Source: Streptomyces halstedii (lineage in GTDB: Bacteria; Actinomycetota; Actinomycetes; Streptomycetales; Streptomycetaceae). Taken from it: a stretch of 64,000 bases of DNA. The notes beneath the pieces were generated by a model. The model ran no database searches. It worked only from the letters and a program-made list of their open reading frames with translations, and was not told the DNA's origin. Where the stretch lies: positions 62,001-126,000 of the forward strand of contig JOAZ01000016.1 in assembly GCA_000720535.1 (NCBI GenBank), read 5' to 3'. A program made the translations under genes and the position numbers. Shown here piece by piece: positions 7,888 through 16,379 of this stretch (position 1 is the stretch's first letter; each line of letters opens with the position of its first letter).

Positions 7888-10884
7888 TCATCCCGCCGCG
7901 CCGTAGAACAGCTCCTCCACCACCGCGCGGGCCCGCCGGGTGATCCGCCGGTAGTCGTCCAGCATGTCCCCGACGTGCCCCGGCTCGTACCCCAGGTACC
8001 GGCCCACCGCCGCCAGCTCACGCGGGGCGGACGGGAAGGTGTCCGCCGGGCGCCCCCGGACGAGCATCACCGCGTTCCGCACCCGGGTCGCCAGCACCCA
8101 CGCCTCGTCGAGCGTGCGCGCCTCCTCGTGCCCGATCAGCCCGGCCGCGCACGCCGCGGCCAGCGCCTCGCGGGTGCTGGTGGTGCGCAGGCCGGGTTCC
8201 GCCCAGCCGTGCCGCAGCTGCGTGAGCTGGACGGTCCACTCGACGTCGCTGAGCCCGCCCCGGCCCAGCTTGGCGTGGAGCGTGGGATCGGCGCCCCTCG
8301 GGATGCGCTCGGTCTCCATCCGCGCCTTGAGCCGGCGGATCTCCCGTACCGCGTCGTCACCGATCCCCTCCGCCGGGTAGCGCAGCGGGTCGATCATCGC
8401 GATGAAGTCCCGGCCCAGGTCCGCGTCCCCGGCCATCGGCTCGGCGCGCAGCAGCGCCTGGCTCTCCCAGACCGCCGACCAGCGGCGGTAGTAGGCGGCG
8501 TACGACTTCAGGGTCCGCACCAGCGGGCCGCTCTTGCCCTCCGGGCGCAGGTCGGCGTCGATCAGCAGCGGCGGGTCGGCGGTGGGGAGCTGGAGCAGCC
8601 GGCGCACCTCGGTGACGACGGCGTTCGCGGCGCGGGCCGCCTCCTCGTCGCCGACCCCTTCGCGGGGCTCGTGCACGAACAGCACGTCGGCGTCGGAGCC
8701 GTAGCTCAGCTCGTGCCCGCCGAAACGGCCCATGCCGATGACGGCGAACCGGGTCGGCAGGGTGTCGCCCCACCGCTCGCGTACGGCGGCGCGCAGGGCA
8801 CCGGAGATCGTGGCCGCGTTCAGGTCCGTGACGGCGGGGCCGACGCGGTCCACGAGGGCGCCGGGGTCGGGTTCGGCGGGGTTCTCCTCGGTGCCGTAGG
8901 AGCCGATCAGGTCGGCGGCGGCCGTACGGAAGAGCTCCCGGCGCCGCACCCCGCGCGTCACCGCGACCGCCGTCTCGGCGTCGGGGGCGCGCCGGACGGC
9001 GGCCAGCACCTCCTGTTCCAGGTGCTCCCGGCTGCGCGGCTTCAGCCCCTCGGGGTCGCCCAGGATGGCGACGGCCTCGGGGGCGCGCATCAGGAGGTCG
9101 GGGGCGAGCCGGCCGGCCGACAGGACCCGGGCGAGGTTCTCGGCCGCCGCGCCCTCGTCCCGGAGCAGCCGCAGGTACCAGGGGGTCTTGCCGAGCGCGT
9201 CGGACACCTGCCGGAAGCCGAGGAGTCCGGCGTCCGGGTCGGCGGAGTCCGCGAACCAGCCCAGCAGCACCGGGAGGAGGGTGCGCTGGATGGCCGCCTT
9301 GCGCGAGACCCCGGAGGAGAGGGCCTCCAGGTGGCGCAGGGCGGCGGCCGGGTCCGCGTATCCGAGGGCCTCCAGCCGGATGACGGCGGCCTTGGCGCTG
9401 AGCCGCCGCTCGCCGGGTGCCAGCTGGGCGACGGCGTCCAGGAGCGGCCGGTAGAAGAGCTTCTCGTGCAGCCGCCGCACCACGGAGGCGTGCCGCCGCC
9501 ACGCGCGGTTGAGCTCGGTGACCGGGTCGGTGCGCAGGCCGAGGGAGCGGCCGAGCCGCCGCAGGTCCGCCTCGTCCTCGGGGACCAGGTGGGTGCGGTG
9601 CAGCCGGTAGAGCTGGATGCGGTGCTCCATGGCCCGCAGGAAGCGGTAGGCCTCGTCCAGCTGGGCCGCGTCGGCCCGCCCGACGTATCCGCCGTCGGCG
9701 AGGGCGGACAGGGCCTCCAGGGTGGAGCCGGAGCGCAGGCTGCTGTCGCCGCGCCCGTGGACGAGCTGGAGCAGCTGGACGGCGAACTCCACGTCCCGCA
9801 GCCCGCCCGGTCCGAGCTTGATCTCGCGGTCGACCCGGTCGACGGGGATGGTGGCGACGACGCGGCGGCGCATCTTCTGCACGTCGGCGACGAAGTTCTC
9901 GCGGTCGGCGGCCTGCCACACGAGCGGCGAGACGGCCTCGACGTACTCCGCGCCCAGGGCGGGGTCCCCGGCGACCGGGCGGGCCTTCAGCAGCGCCTGG
10001 AACTCCCAGGTCTTGGCCCACCGCTGGTAGTAGGCGAGGTGCGAGGACAGGGTCCGCACCAGCGGCCCGTTGCGGCCCTCGGGGCGCAGGTTGGCGTCCA
10101 CGGGCCAGATGGTGCCCTCGACGGTGGTGTCGGAGCAGATCCGCATCATGTGGGCGGCGAGGCGGGCGGCGGCCTGGACGGCCTTGGTCTCCTCGACCCC
10201 GTCGACGGGCTCGCCGACGAAGATCACGTCCACGTCGGAGACGTAGTTCAGCTCGTGACCGCCGCACTTGCCCATCGCGACGACGGCCAGCCGGCACTGC
10301 GCGGCGTCGGCGGGCGCCTCCGCGCGGGCGAGCGCGAGGGCGGCGCGCAGGGTGGCCGTCGCCAGGTCGGCCAGCTCGGCGGCGACCTCGGAGACGTCGG
10401 TGGTGCCGCACACGTCACGGGCCGCTATCGAGAGCAGGGCGCGGCGGTAGGCCACCCGCAGCGAGTCCGGATCCACCACCTCGTCGAGCATCCGTTCGAA
10501 TTCGGGTACTCCGGGGTGCAGATCGGTTGCCTCGTAGGTGACGAGCGCCTGCCAGTCGCGCGGGTGCCGGGCCAGGTGGTCCCCGAGCGCCTCGGAGGCG
10601 CCCAGCACCCCGAGGAGGCGGTCGCGGAGCGGTTTGGCGGTGATGACGGTGTCCAGCAGGATCTGCCGCTCCCCCGGCTCCTGGGCCTCGGCGAGCCGTA
10701 CGAGGGCGCGCAGCGCCAGGTCGGGGTCGGCGGTCGCGCCGAGCGCTTCGAGCAGGACGGGGTCGGCCCGTACGGAGGCGAGCTCGGGGAGGTCGAGCAG
10801 CCGCCCCGCGGCGGAGGGGTCGGTGAAACCGTGCCGCAGCAGTCGGGTGAAGGTACTGCTCCTGCGTCCCGGCACCGATGTCAT
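7888..10884 (-). CDS. glnE: Bifunctional glutamine synthetase adenylyltransferase/deadenylylase GlnE
   Basis: A 998-residue protein that attaches and removes AMP on a tyrosine of glutamine synthetase I in response to nitrogen status. It has the duplicated nucleotidyltransferase layout of GlnE: an N-terminal catalytic core with MGKCGGHELNYVSDVDVIFV (about 204-223) and a second core with GMGRFGGHELSYGSDADVLF (about 713-733), joined by helical domains. The start is the ATG at 10882-10884, preceded by GGGAG; an upstream in-frame start at 11016 would add 44 basic residues not typical of the family. Its likely target is GlnA (GSI), not present here. The neighbouring GlnA2 lacks the target tyrosine. 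Confidence 0.95.
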   Translation of the reverse strand: MTSVPGRRSSTFTRLLRHGFTDPSAAGRLLDLPELASVRADPVLLEALGATADPDLALRALVRLAEAQEPGERQILLDTVITAKPLRDRLLGVLGASEALGDHLARHPRDWQALVTYEATDLHPGVPEFERMLDEVVDPDSLRVAYRRALLSIAARDVCGTTDVSEVAAELADLATATLRAALALARAEAPADAAQCRLAVVAMGKCGGHELNYVSDVDVIFVGEPVDGVEETKAVQAAARLAAHMMRICSDTTVEGTIWPVDANLRPEGRNGPLVRTLSSHLAYYQRWAKTWEFQALLKARPVAGDPALGAEYVEAVSPLVWQAADRENFVADVQKMRRRVVATIPVDRVDREIKLGPGGLRDVEFAVQLLQLVHGRGDSSLRSGSTLEALSALADGGYVGRADAAQLDEAYRFLRAMEHRIQLYRLHRTHLVPEDEADLRRLGRSLGLRTDPVTELNRAWRRHASVVRRLHEKLFYRPLLDAVAQLAPGERRLSAKAAVIRLEALGYADPAAALRHLEALSSGVSRKAAIQRTLLPVLLGWFADSADPDAGLLGFRQVSDALGKTPWYLRLLRDEGAAAENLARVLSAGRLAPDLLMRAPEAVAILGDPEGLKPRSREHLEQEVLAAVRRAPDAETAVAVTRGVRRRELFRTAAADLIGSYGTEENPAEPDPGALVDRVGPAVTDLNAATISGALRAAVRERWGDTLPTRFAVIGMGRFGGHELSYGSDADVLFVHEPREGVGDEEAARAANAVVTEVRRLLQLPTADPPLLIDADLRPEGKSGPLVRTLKSYAAYYRRWSAVWESQALLRAEPMAGDADLGRDFIAMIDPLRYPAEGIGDDAVREIRRLKARMETERIPRGADPTLHAKLGRGGLSDVEWTVQLTQLRHGWAEPGLRTTSTREALAAACAAGLIGHEEARTLDEAWVLATRVRNAVMLVRGRPADTFPSAPRELAAVGRYLGYEPGHVGDMLDDYRRITRRARAVVEELFYGAAG

Positions 10885-11030
10885 CCCGCGCTCCCTGCCC
10901 GCCGACCCACGTATCCGTCTCCCGAGCCTACGGGCTGCGCATTCGCCGCGCGCCGATGACTCCCGGGCGTCGGCGGAGTCCACCCTGGACGGACACGACG
11001 ACCGGACCCGCCCCACCGAGGAGACCCACC

Positions 11031-11552
11031 ATGACGGACAGGAACGACGGCCCCGAGACCACGCTGGATCCGCACTACAGCGGAGCGGACGCGACCGCCC
11101 GCCCGTGGGCGGACGCGGTGACCCTGCTGACCGGTGCGGAGCTGTACTGGCTCTCCACGGTCCGCCCCGACGGACGGCCGCACGTGACGCCGCTGATCGG
11201 CCTCTGGTCGGACGGCGCGCTGCACTTCTGCACGGGCCCCTCGGAGCGCAAGGCCCGGAATCTGGCCGGTGATCCGGAGGTCGTCCTGACCACGGGCACC
11301 AACACGCTGAACGAGGGGTTCGACGTGGTGGTGGAGGGCCGGGCGGTCCGGGTGACGGACGAGGAGCGGCTGATCGCGCTGGCCGAGGCGTGGGAGGAGA
11401 AGTACGGCGCCGACTGGCACTTCGGCGTCACGGACGGCATGTTCTCCAACGGCGCGGGCGGCCGCGCGCTGGTCTTCCGGGTGGCGCCCCGCACCGCCTT
11501 CGGCTTCGCGAAGGGCACGCCGTACGGCCAGACCCGCTGGCACTTCGGCTGA
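11031..11552 (+). CDS. Pyridoxamine 5'-phosphate oxidase-like flavin-binding split-barrel protein
   Basis: A 173-residue protein of the PNPOx-like split beta-barrel superfamily, which binds FMN, F420 or related cofactors. Recognisable parts are the WLSTVRPDGRPHVTPL strand pair (about 43-58) and FCTGPSERKARNLAGDPEVV (about 66-85), followed by a variable C-terminal half with FGVTDGMFSNGAGGRALVFR. The start ATG at 11031 has a GAGGAG Shine-Dalgarno seven bases upstream; an earlier in-frame start at 10878 would run through the divergent glnE promoter. Cofactor and substrate cannot be told from sequence. Many Streptomyces members are F420- or heme-binding, so this should be left open. Confidence 0.85.
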   Translation: MTDRNDGPETTLDPHYSGADATARPWADAVTLLTGAELYWLSTVRPDGRPHVTPLIGLWSDGALHFCTGPSERKARNLAGDPEVVLTTGTNTLNEGFDVVVEGRAVRVTDEERLIALAEAWEEKYGADWHFGVTDGMFSNGAGGRALVFRVAPRTAFGFAKGTPYGQTRWHFG

Positions 11553-11668
11553 CGGGAACAGTGCGGCTGACGTGCCGTCATGTCGCCGCCACGGATCCAC
11601 TCCGGCTGACGGGGCATATCGGCTGACGCGAGGTCACTTCGCTCGCCCGGGGGTGGCGTCGGGCCGGG

Positions 11669-12478
11669 TCACGCGCTGTTCCGGCCGGGCCGGGTCCCGG
11701 TCACGACGGTGGCGTACAGCTCCTCGGAGACGACCACCCGGGGGACCAGCCCGCCGGCGCGGAGCGTCTCCTCGGCCGCGGCGGCCTGCCGCTCGCTCGT
11801 CTCCACCAGCAGGCTGCCGCCCGGGGCCAGCCAGTCGAGCGCCGCGCCCGCCACCCGCCGCATGACGTCGAGCCCGTCCCCGCCCCCGTCGAGCGCCACC
11901 CGCGGTTCGTGGACCCGGGCCTCGGCGGGGAGCAGTTCGACGTCACCGGTGGGGACGTACGGCACATTGGCGAGCAGGACGTCCACGCGGCCCCGCAGCG
12001 ACGCGGGCAGCGGCGCGAAGAGGTCGCCCTCGTACACCTCGCCCAGCCCGGCCAGGTTGCGGCGGGCCCAGCGCACGGCCGCGGGATCGACGTCGGCGGC
12101 GTGCAGTTCGACCCCGGCCAGGGTGGAGGCGAGTACGGCGCCCAGCGCCCCGGAGCCGCAGCAGAGATCGACGACGACCGGGCGGACGGGGGCGGCGGCA
12201 CCGGCCTGCCGGACGAGGAACTCGGTGCGCCTGCGGGGTACGAAGACACCGGGGCCGACGGCGATCCGCAGCCCGCAGAACTCCGCGAAGCCCAGGACGT
12301 GTTCGAGTGGCAGCCCGTCGACACGGCGCTCCACCATGGCGGCGAGGTCGGCGGGGCCGGTGGCCGTGGAGAGCAGGAGAGCGGCCTCGTCCTCGGCGAA
12401 GACACAGCCTGCGGCACGGAGCCTGGTGACGATCGAGGAGCGGGTGAGGGGTGACGCGGGTGACGCGGGTGACGACAT
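11669..12478 (-). CDS. PrmC/HemK-related protein (glutamine-N5) methyltransferase, unknown substrate
   Basis: A 269-residue class I SAM-dependent methyltransferase. The SAM-binding motif is DLCCGSGALGAVLA (about 104-117), followed by an acidic HAADVD strand and the catalytic-site motif NVPY (about 171-174), a variant of the NPPY that positions the amide of the target glutamine in PrmC. It matches the actinobacterial PrmC-related family rather than PrmC itself, which is normally next to prfA. The target is therefore unknown: possibly a release factor, a ribosomal protein or something else. The start ATG at 12476-12478 lies directly after a strong hairpin that masks its weak AAGG ribosome-binding site and after a small leader ORF, which suggests control by attenuation. 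Confidence 0.8.
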   Translation of the reverse strand: MSSPASPASPLTRSSIVTRLRAAGCVFAEDEAALLLSTATGPADLAAMVERRVDGLPLEHVLGFAEFCGLRIAVGPGVFVPRRRTEFLVRQAGAAAPVRPVVVDLCCGSGALGAVLASTLAGVELHAADVDPAAVRWARRNLAGLGEVYEGDLFAPLPASLRGRVDVLLANVPYVPTGDVELLPAEARVHEPRVALDGGGDGLDVMRRVAGAALDWLAPGGSLLVETSERQAAAAEETLRAGGLVPRVVVSEELYATVVTGTRPGRNSA

Positions 12479-12481
12479 CGT

Positions 12482-12515
12482 GCGGAGCCTTTCGGTGAAC
12501 CGAGGGGCGCTCCGC
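12482..12515 (-). promoter_or_regulatory. Nested hairpin masking the ribosome-binding site of the PrmC-like gene
   Basis: GCGGAGC (12482-12488) pairs perfectly with GCTCCGC (12509-12515). Inside it TTTCGGT and ACCGAGG form a second stem. On the minus strand the inner arm contains GAAAGG, the only Shine-Dalgarno-like sequence before the ATG at 12478. Opening the hairpin would therefore be needed for good translation. It starts seven bases after the stop codon of the leader ORF. Confidence 0.55.
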
Positions 12516-12521
12516 GGTCGT

Positions 12522-12581
12522 TCAGGCCGGTCGGGCCACGCGACGGCGAGGGATGAGCACCCGGCCTGCTGAAGCGGTAAT
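12522..12581 (-). CDS. Putative leader peptide upstream of the PrmC-like gene
   Basis: A 19-codon frame on the minus strand, ITASAGRVLIPRRRVARPA then TGA, starting at an ATT (12579-12581) and preceded at proper spacing by AGGAGGTGAG (12586-12595), one of the strongest Shine-Dalgarno sequences in the window. The in-frame GTG inside that sequence (12588-12590) is the only alternative start. Its run of arginine codons and its stop just before the RBS-masking hairpin resemble ribosome-stalling leaders of antibiotic-resistance genes. The non-standard start makes the reading uncertain. Confidence 0.4.
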   Translation of the reverse strand: MTASAGRVLIPRRRVARPA

Positions 12582-12663
12582 GGGTCTCACCTCCTGGAGT
12601 CGGGTCCCGGGATCGGGGAGGCGTCACATTACCCGAATCCGTCCGCTCGCCCCACCGTCGCGG

Positions 12664-13428
12664 TCAGCGCGTCCGGTGGGTGCCGGGGGTGTGCCCGTAG
12701 GCCCGGCGGAAGACGTCGATGAAGGCACCGGCGGACGCCCAGCCGCAGGTGTGCGCCACGGCGGTCACCGGGAGGCCCTCGGCGAGCAGGACCAGGGCGC
12801 GGTACAGGCGCAGTTGGGTGCGCCACTGCGGGAAGGTCATGCCGAGGTCGGCCCGGAAGAGCCGGGACAGGGTGCGTTCGCTCGCCCCGACCTCCCTGCC
12901 CAGTGCGGCCAGGGTGCGGCGCTCGCCCGGATCGGCGCGCAGGATCGCGCAGAGGGCGACCAGCACGGGCGCGGTGGGCGCCGGCAGGTGCACCGGCTGC
13001 TGGGGCGAGGCGCTCAACCGGTCCAGGAGCACGGCCCGTAGTCGCGCGCGGGCGGGATCGCCGTCGCCGGGGGCGGGATCGCCGTGGTCGGGGGCGCGGG
13101 TGTAGGCGAGGATCAGTTCCCGCAGCAGGGGGTCGACCGTCAGCACGGCCGGCTCGTCCAGACCGAGCGGGTTGTCCGCCGCGTCCAGGCCCACCAGGTG
13201 GAGTTCGAGGCCGCCGTGGGCCTGGTGGGCGTGCTCGGTCCCGGCGGGGATCCAGACGGCGCGGTTGGCGGGCGCGACCCAGGTGCCCGCGGCGGTGGTG
13301 ACGGCCAGCACGCCGCGCGCCGCGTAGACGATCTGGTGGTCGTCGTGGCGGTGGGCCGTGATGGCTCCGCCGGCCTCGATCCACTGGCTGCGGGTGGGCG
13401 CGTTCGGCAGGAGGCGGGTTTCCGGCAT
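12664..13428 (-). CDS. AraC-family transcriptional regulator with N-terminal cupin
   Basis: A 254-residue one-component regulator. The N-terminal half is a small cupin sensor (AHRHDDHQIVYAARGVLAV and IPAGTEHAHQAHG) and the C-terminal about 100 residues carry the two HTH motifs of AraC, with RTLAALGREVGASERTLSRL and the conserved CGWASAGAFIDVFRRAYG-type signature near the end. The ATG at 13426-13428 is the first start directly before the cupin; the open frame continues far upstream but overlaps the MFS gene and lacks similarity. It is divergent from the MFS gene at 13483 with only 54 bases between them, so it most likely controls that exporter. Ligand unknown. Confidence 0.87.
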   Translation of the reverse strand: MPETRLLPNAPTRSQWIEAGGAITAHRHDDHQIVYAARGVLAVTTAAGTWVAPANRAVWIPAGTEHAHQAHGGLELHLVGLDAADNPLGLDEPAVLTVDPLLRELILAYTRAPDHGDPAPGDGDPARARLRAVLLDRLSASPQQPVHLPAPTAPVLVALCAILRADPGERRTLAALGREVGASERTLSRLFRADLGMTFPQWRTQLRLYRALVLLAEGLPVTAVAHTCGWASAGAFIDVFRRAYGHTPGTHRTR

Positions 13429-13482
13429 CGACAGGCAGATTATCGGAAGCGCGTCAGGGGCCGGTGCCCGGACGATGACGGG

Positions 13483-14673
13483 GTGGCAGCGAACAGAACG
13501 ATCCTCCTCCTGTCCGTCGGACACGGCTGCGTCGACGTGTACCAGGGTGCCGTCGCCGCGCTCGTCCCCTTCTTCGTCGCCGAGCGGGCCTACGGCTACG
13601 CCGCGGCCTCCGGCATCGTGCTCGCCGCGTCGCTGCTGTCCTCGGTGGCGCAGCCGCTGTTCGGCGCGCTGACCGACCGCCGGGCGCTGCCCTGGCTGCT
13701 GCCGGTGAGCACGGTCGTGGGCGGGCTGGGGGTCGCGGCGAGCGGCCTGGGCGGTTCGTACGGGCTGACCCTGGTGTGCGTGGCGGTGTCCGGGGTGGGG
13801 GTCGCCGCCTACCACCCGGAGTCGGCCCGGGTGGCGCGGATCGCCTCCCGGGGCAGTCACACCTCGATGGGCTGGTTCTCGCTGGGCGGCAACCTCGGCT
13901 TCGCCGCCGCGCCGCTCATGGTGACCGCCGCGGTGAGCGGCGGGGGTCTGCGGTGGACCCCGGTGCTGGTGCTGCCGGCGCTGGCTGGCAGTGTCCTGTG
14001 CCTGCCCGTCCTGCGCGTGCTCACCGACCGGGCGGCGTCGGCCACTTCGGGCACGGCGTCGTCGTGCCTGCCCGAAGTGGCCGACGACGTACGGTCGTTC
14101 GTGAAGCTGTCCGTGGCCGTTGCGGCCCGTTCCGTGGCGTTCATGGGCCTGGGCACCTTCGTGGCGCTCTACGCCCGGCAGCGTACGGGCGGCGGTACGG
14201 CGGCGGGCACGGCGGCGCTGACCGTGCTGTATCTGGGCGGGGCGGTGGGCACCGTACTGGGCGGCAGGCTCGCCGCGCGGTGGGACCGGGTCACCGTGGT
14301 GCGCGGGGCGTATCTGGCCGGCGTCCTGGCGGTCGCCGGTGTCGTCCTCGTACCGGGCCCGTCCCTGTACGGGTGTGTCGCGCTGGCCTCCGGCTGCCTC
14401 TACGTGCCGTTCTCGCTCCAGGTGACGCTGGGTCAGGACTATCTGCCCAGCCGGGTCGGTACGGCGAGCGGGGTCACCCTCGGACTGGCCGTCAGCGTCG
14501 GCGGGGTCGCCGGCCCGCTCATCGGGACGCTGGCCGACGCCACGTCCCTGCGAACGGCCCTGGCCCCGCTGGTCCTCATGCCGGCGGTCAGCTACCTGAT
14601 GGTGCGTACGCTCCCCGAACCGCCCGTGCACCGGCTCGCGGCGCCACCGTCCGTACGGCTGCGGCAGGCGTAG
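13483..14673 (+). CDS. MFS transporter, fosmidomycin-resistance (Fsr)-like
   Basis: A 396-residue major facilitator with about 12 membrane helices. The first helix reads GHGCVDVYQGAVAALVPFFV, like the HxxxDxYQGAxPALxPF opening of Fsr-type drug exporters, and motif A-like GALTDRRALPWLLP follows helix 2. I chose GTG 13483; the open frame extends upstream but there overlaps the divergent araC gene. There is no clear Shine-Dalgarno. It is paired head-to-head with an AraC regulator and is convergent with the next MFS gene across a strong terminator hairpin. Export of a small hydrophilic drug or metabolite is the likely role, substrate unknown. Confidence 0.83.
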   Translation: MAANRTILLLSVGHGCVDVYQGAVAALVPFFVAERAYGYAAASGIVLAASLLSSVAQPLFGALTDRRALPWLLPVSTVVGGLGVAASGLGGSYGLTLVCVAVSGVGVAAYHPESARVARIASRGSHTSMGWFSLGGNLGFAAAPLMVTAAVSGGGLRWTPVLVLPALAGSVLCLPVLRVLTDRAASATSGTASSCLPEVADDVRSFVKLSVAVAARSVAFMGLGTFVALYARQRTGGGTAAGTAALTVLYLGGAVGTVLGGRLAARWDRVTVVRGAYLAGVLAVAGVVLVPGPSLYGCVALASGCLYVPFSLQVTLGQDYLPSRVGTASGVTLGLAVSVGGVAGPLIGTLADATSLRTALAPLVLMPAVSYLMVRTLPEPPVHRLAAPPSVRLRQA

Positions 14674-14680
14674 GAACGCC

Positions 14681-14715
14681 CCGTCCCCCCGCGCCGCGAG
14701 GGCACGGGGGGACGG
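14681..14715. terminator. Bidirectional intrinsic terminator
   Basis: An 11-base perfect stem, CCGTCCCCCCG with CGGGGGGACGG, around a 13-base loop. It lies between the ends of two convergent MFS genes (14673 and 14736). It has no T-tract, as is common in Streptomyces. Confidence 0.7.
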
Positions 14716-14735
14716 GGGGCAGGACGGTCCTGGGA

Positions 14736-16271
14736 TCAGAGGTCCACGCTGTCGCGCAGCTTCGTCGGGGTCAGGAAGAGCGACGCGACGACACCGATGA
14801 CCGCGATACCGGCCGAGATCAGGAAGATGTGACCGGTGGCGTCACCGTACGCGGCGCGCACCACCTCCTGGATCTCCGGCGGCATCGCGGCGATGTTCAG
14901 CGTCGAGCCGCCCGAGGAGGCGGCCGGGTCGATGCCCAGCTCCCGCAGACCCGCGGCGATCTTCGTGGCGACCTGGTTGGCGAGCACCGCGCCCAGCACG
15001 GAGACGCCGATGGTGCCACCGAGCGAGCGGAAGAAGGTGATCGCACCGCTGGCCGCGCCGAGTTCACTGAGCGGGACGGTGTTCTGGAGCACGAGCACGA
15101 GGTTCTGCATCGACATACCGACACCGATACCGACGGCCAGCATGCCCAGCGAGACGATGACCAGCGAGGTCTCGTGGTCGATCGTGGACAGCCCCAGGAA
15201 GCCGAGGGTGAGCACGACCACGCCGGTGATGATGTACGGCTTGACCTTGCCGGTCTTGGAGACCAGCCGCCCCGCGACGGTGGAGGAGACGAGCACCCCG
15301 AGCATCAGCGGGATGGTGAGCAGTCCGGCCTCGGTCGGCGTGTTGCCGCGGCCGATCTGGAAGTACTGGCCGAGGAAGACGGCTCCGCCGAACATCGCCA
15401 TGCCCACCGAGAGGCTCGCGACGATGGCCAGGGCGGGGTCCCGGCGGCGTACGACGTGGAGCGGGACGACCGGCTCCTTCACCCGCGACTCGACCAGGAC
15501 GGCCAGGGCGAGGATCAGGACGCTCGCGCCGACCATGACACCGGTCTGCCAGGAGATCCAGTCGAAGTTGTTGTCGACGAAGGTGACCCAGAGCAGCAGC
15601 AGGCTGACGCCGGCGGCGATGAGGGAGGCGCCCAGGTAGTCGACCCTGACCTCGGGGCGGCGGATCTCCGTGAGGTGCAGGGTGCGGGTCAGCATCACGA
15701 AGGCGACGAGCGTGAACGGGACGGCGACGAAGAAGCACCAGCGCCAGCCGAGCCACGAGGTGTCGGTGATGAACCCGCCGAGCAGCGGCCCGCCGACGGT
15801 GGCGACGGCCATGACGCCGCCGAGGTAACCGTTGTAGCGGCCCCGCTCCTTCGGGCTGATCATCGCGGCGATGATCACCTGGACGAGCACCTGGAGCGCA
15901 CCCATGCCGAGGCCCTGGATGACGCGGAAGGCGATCAACTGCCCGGTGGACTGGGCGAATCCGCAGGCGATCGACGAGATGACGAAGAGGCCGATGGATA
16001 TCTGGAGCAGCAGCTTCTTGCTGAACAGGTCGGCGAGCTTGCCCCAGATCGGGGTGGAGGCCGTGGAGGCCAGCAGGGTCGCGGTGACGACCCAGGTGTA
16101 CTGCGACTGGGTGCCGTTCAGCGATCCGATGATCTGCGGGAGGGCGACCGAGACCACCGTGCTGCTGATCATCGCCACGAACAGCACGATGAGCAGGCCG
16201 CTCAGGGCCCGCATCACGTGGCGGTGATCCATGGGCGCGGCCTCGGTGGGCGCGGCCGTGTGTGCGCTCAC
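14736..16271 (-). CDS. DHA2-family (EmrB/QacA) MFS drug exporter
   Basis: A 511-residue drug:H+ antiporter with about 14 membrane helices, the layout of the DHA2 family. Visible signatures are the N-terminal helix AMISSTVVSVALPQIIGSL, motif A GKLADLFSKK after helix 2 and motif C-type glycine/proline patterns (GGPLLGGFI) in helix 5. I chose GTG 16269-16271 because GGAGG sits six bases upstream; the TTG two codons earlier would overlap that site. It is divergent from a TetR gene across a 30-bp palindrome, the standard set-up of a drug-inducible exporter. Substrates cannot be predicted. Confidence 0.9.
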   Translation of the reverse strand: MSAHTAAPTEAAPMDHRHVMRALSGLLIVLFVAMISSTVVSVALPQIIGSLNGTQSQYTWVVTATLLASTASTPIWGKLADLFSKKLLLQISIGLFVISSIACGFAQSTGQLIAFRVIQGLGMGALQVLVQVIIAAMISPKERGRYNGYLGGVMAVATVGGPLLGGFITDTSWLGWRWCFFVAVPFTLVAFVMLTRTLHLTEIRRPEVRVDYLGASLIAAGVSLLLLWVTFVDNNFDWISWQTGVMVGASVLILALAVLVESRVKEPVVPLHVVRRRDPALAIVASLSVGMAMFGGAVFLGQYFQIGRGNTPTEAGLLTIPLMLGVLVSSTVAGRLVSKTGKVKPYIITGVVVLTLGFLGLSTIDHETSLVIVSLGMLAVGIGVGMSMQNLVLVLQNTVPLSELGAASGAITFFRSLGGTIGVSVLGAVLANQVATKIAAGLRELGIDPAASSGGSTLNIAAMPPEIQEVVRAAYGDATGHIFLISAGIAVIGVVASLFLTPTKLRDSVDL

Positions 16272-16320
16272 GCGCAACCTCCGGAAGGTTCGAACAGATG
16301 AGGGAAGGCTTCACTGTACA

Positions 16321-16350
16321 TGCGCAATGGGCAATTTTGCACATTGCGCA
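16321..16350. promoter_or_regulatory. 30-bp inverted repeat, TetR operator
   Basis: The arms TGCGCAATG and CATTGCGCA are perfect, with inner arms GCAA and TTGC and one mismatched pair on each side of them. The repeat is centred at 16335/16336 between the divergent MFS (starts 16271) and TetR (starts 16380) genes, so one bound repressor could control both. Confidence 0.75.
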
Positions 16351-16379
16351 ATCTTTACCGAGGTGTGGACAATGGGTGC

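Noticed and set aside
7789-10959. 1056-codon plus-strand open frame opposite glnE
   Set aside because: Antisense shadow of glnE, which has both catalytic motifs. The frame has no start signal and low-complexity composition.
12479-12660. Known metabolite riboswitch before the PrmC-like gene
   Set aside because: I compared it by eye with the TPP, SAM, glycine and cobalamin consensus cores and found none. The strong RBS and small frame fit a translation-based leader better.
12664-14631. Long minus-strand frame joining the AraC gene to upstream sequence
   Set aside because: The extra N-terminal 400 codons are antisense to the MFS gene and Arg/His/Gln-rich. The AraC gene starts at 13428.
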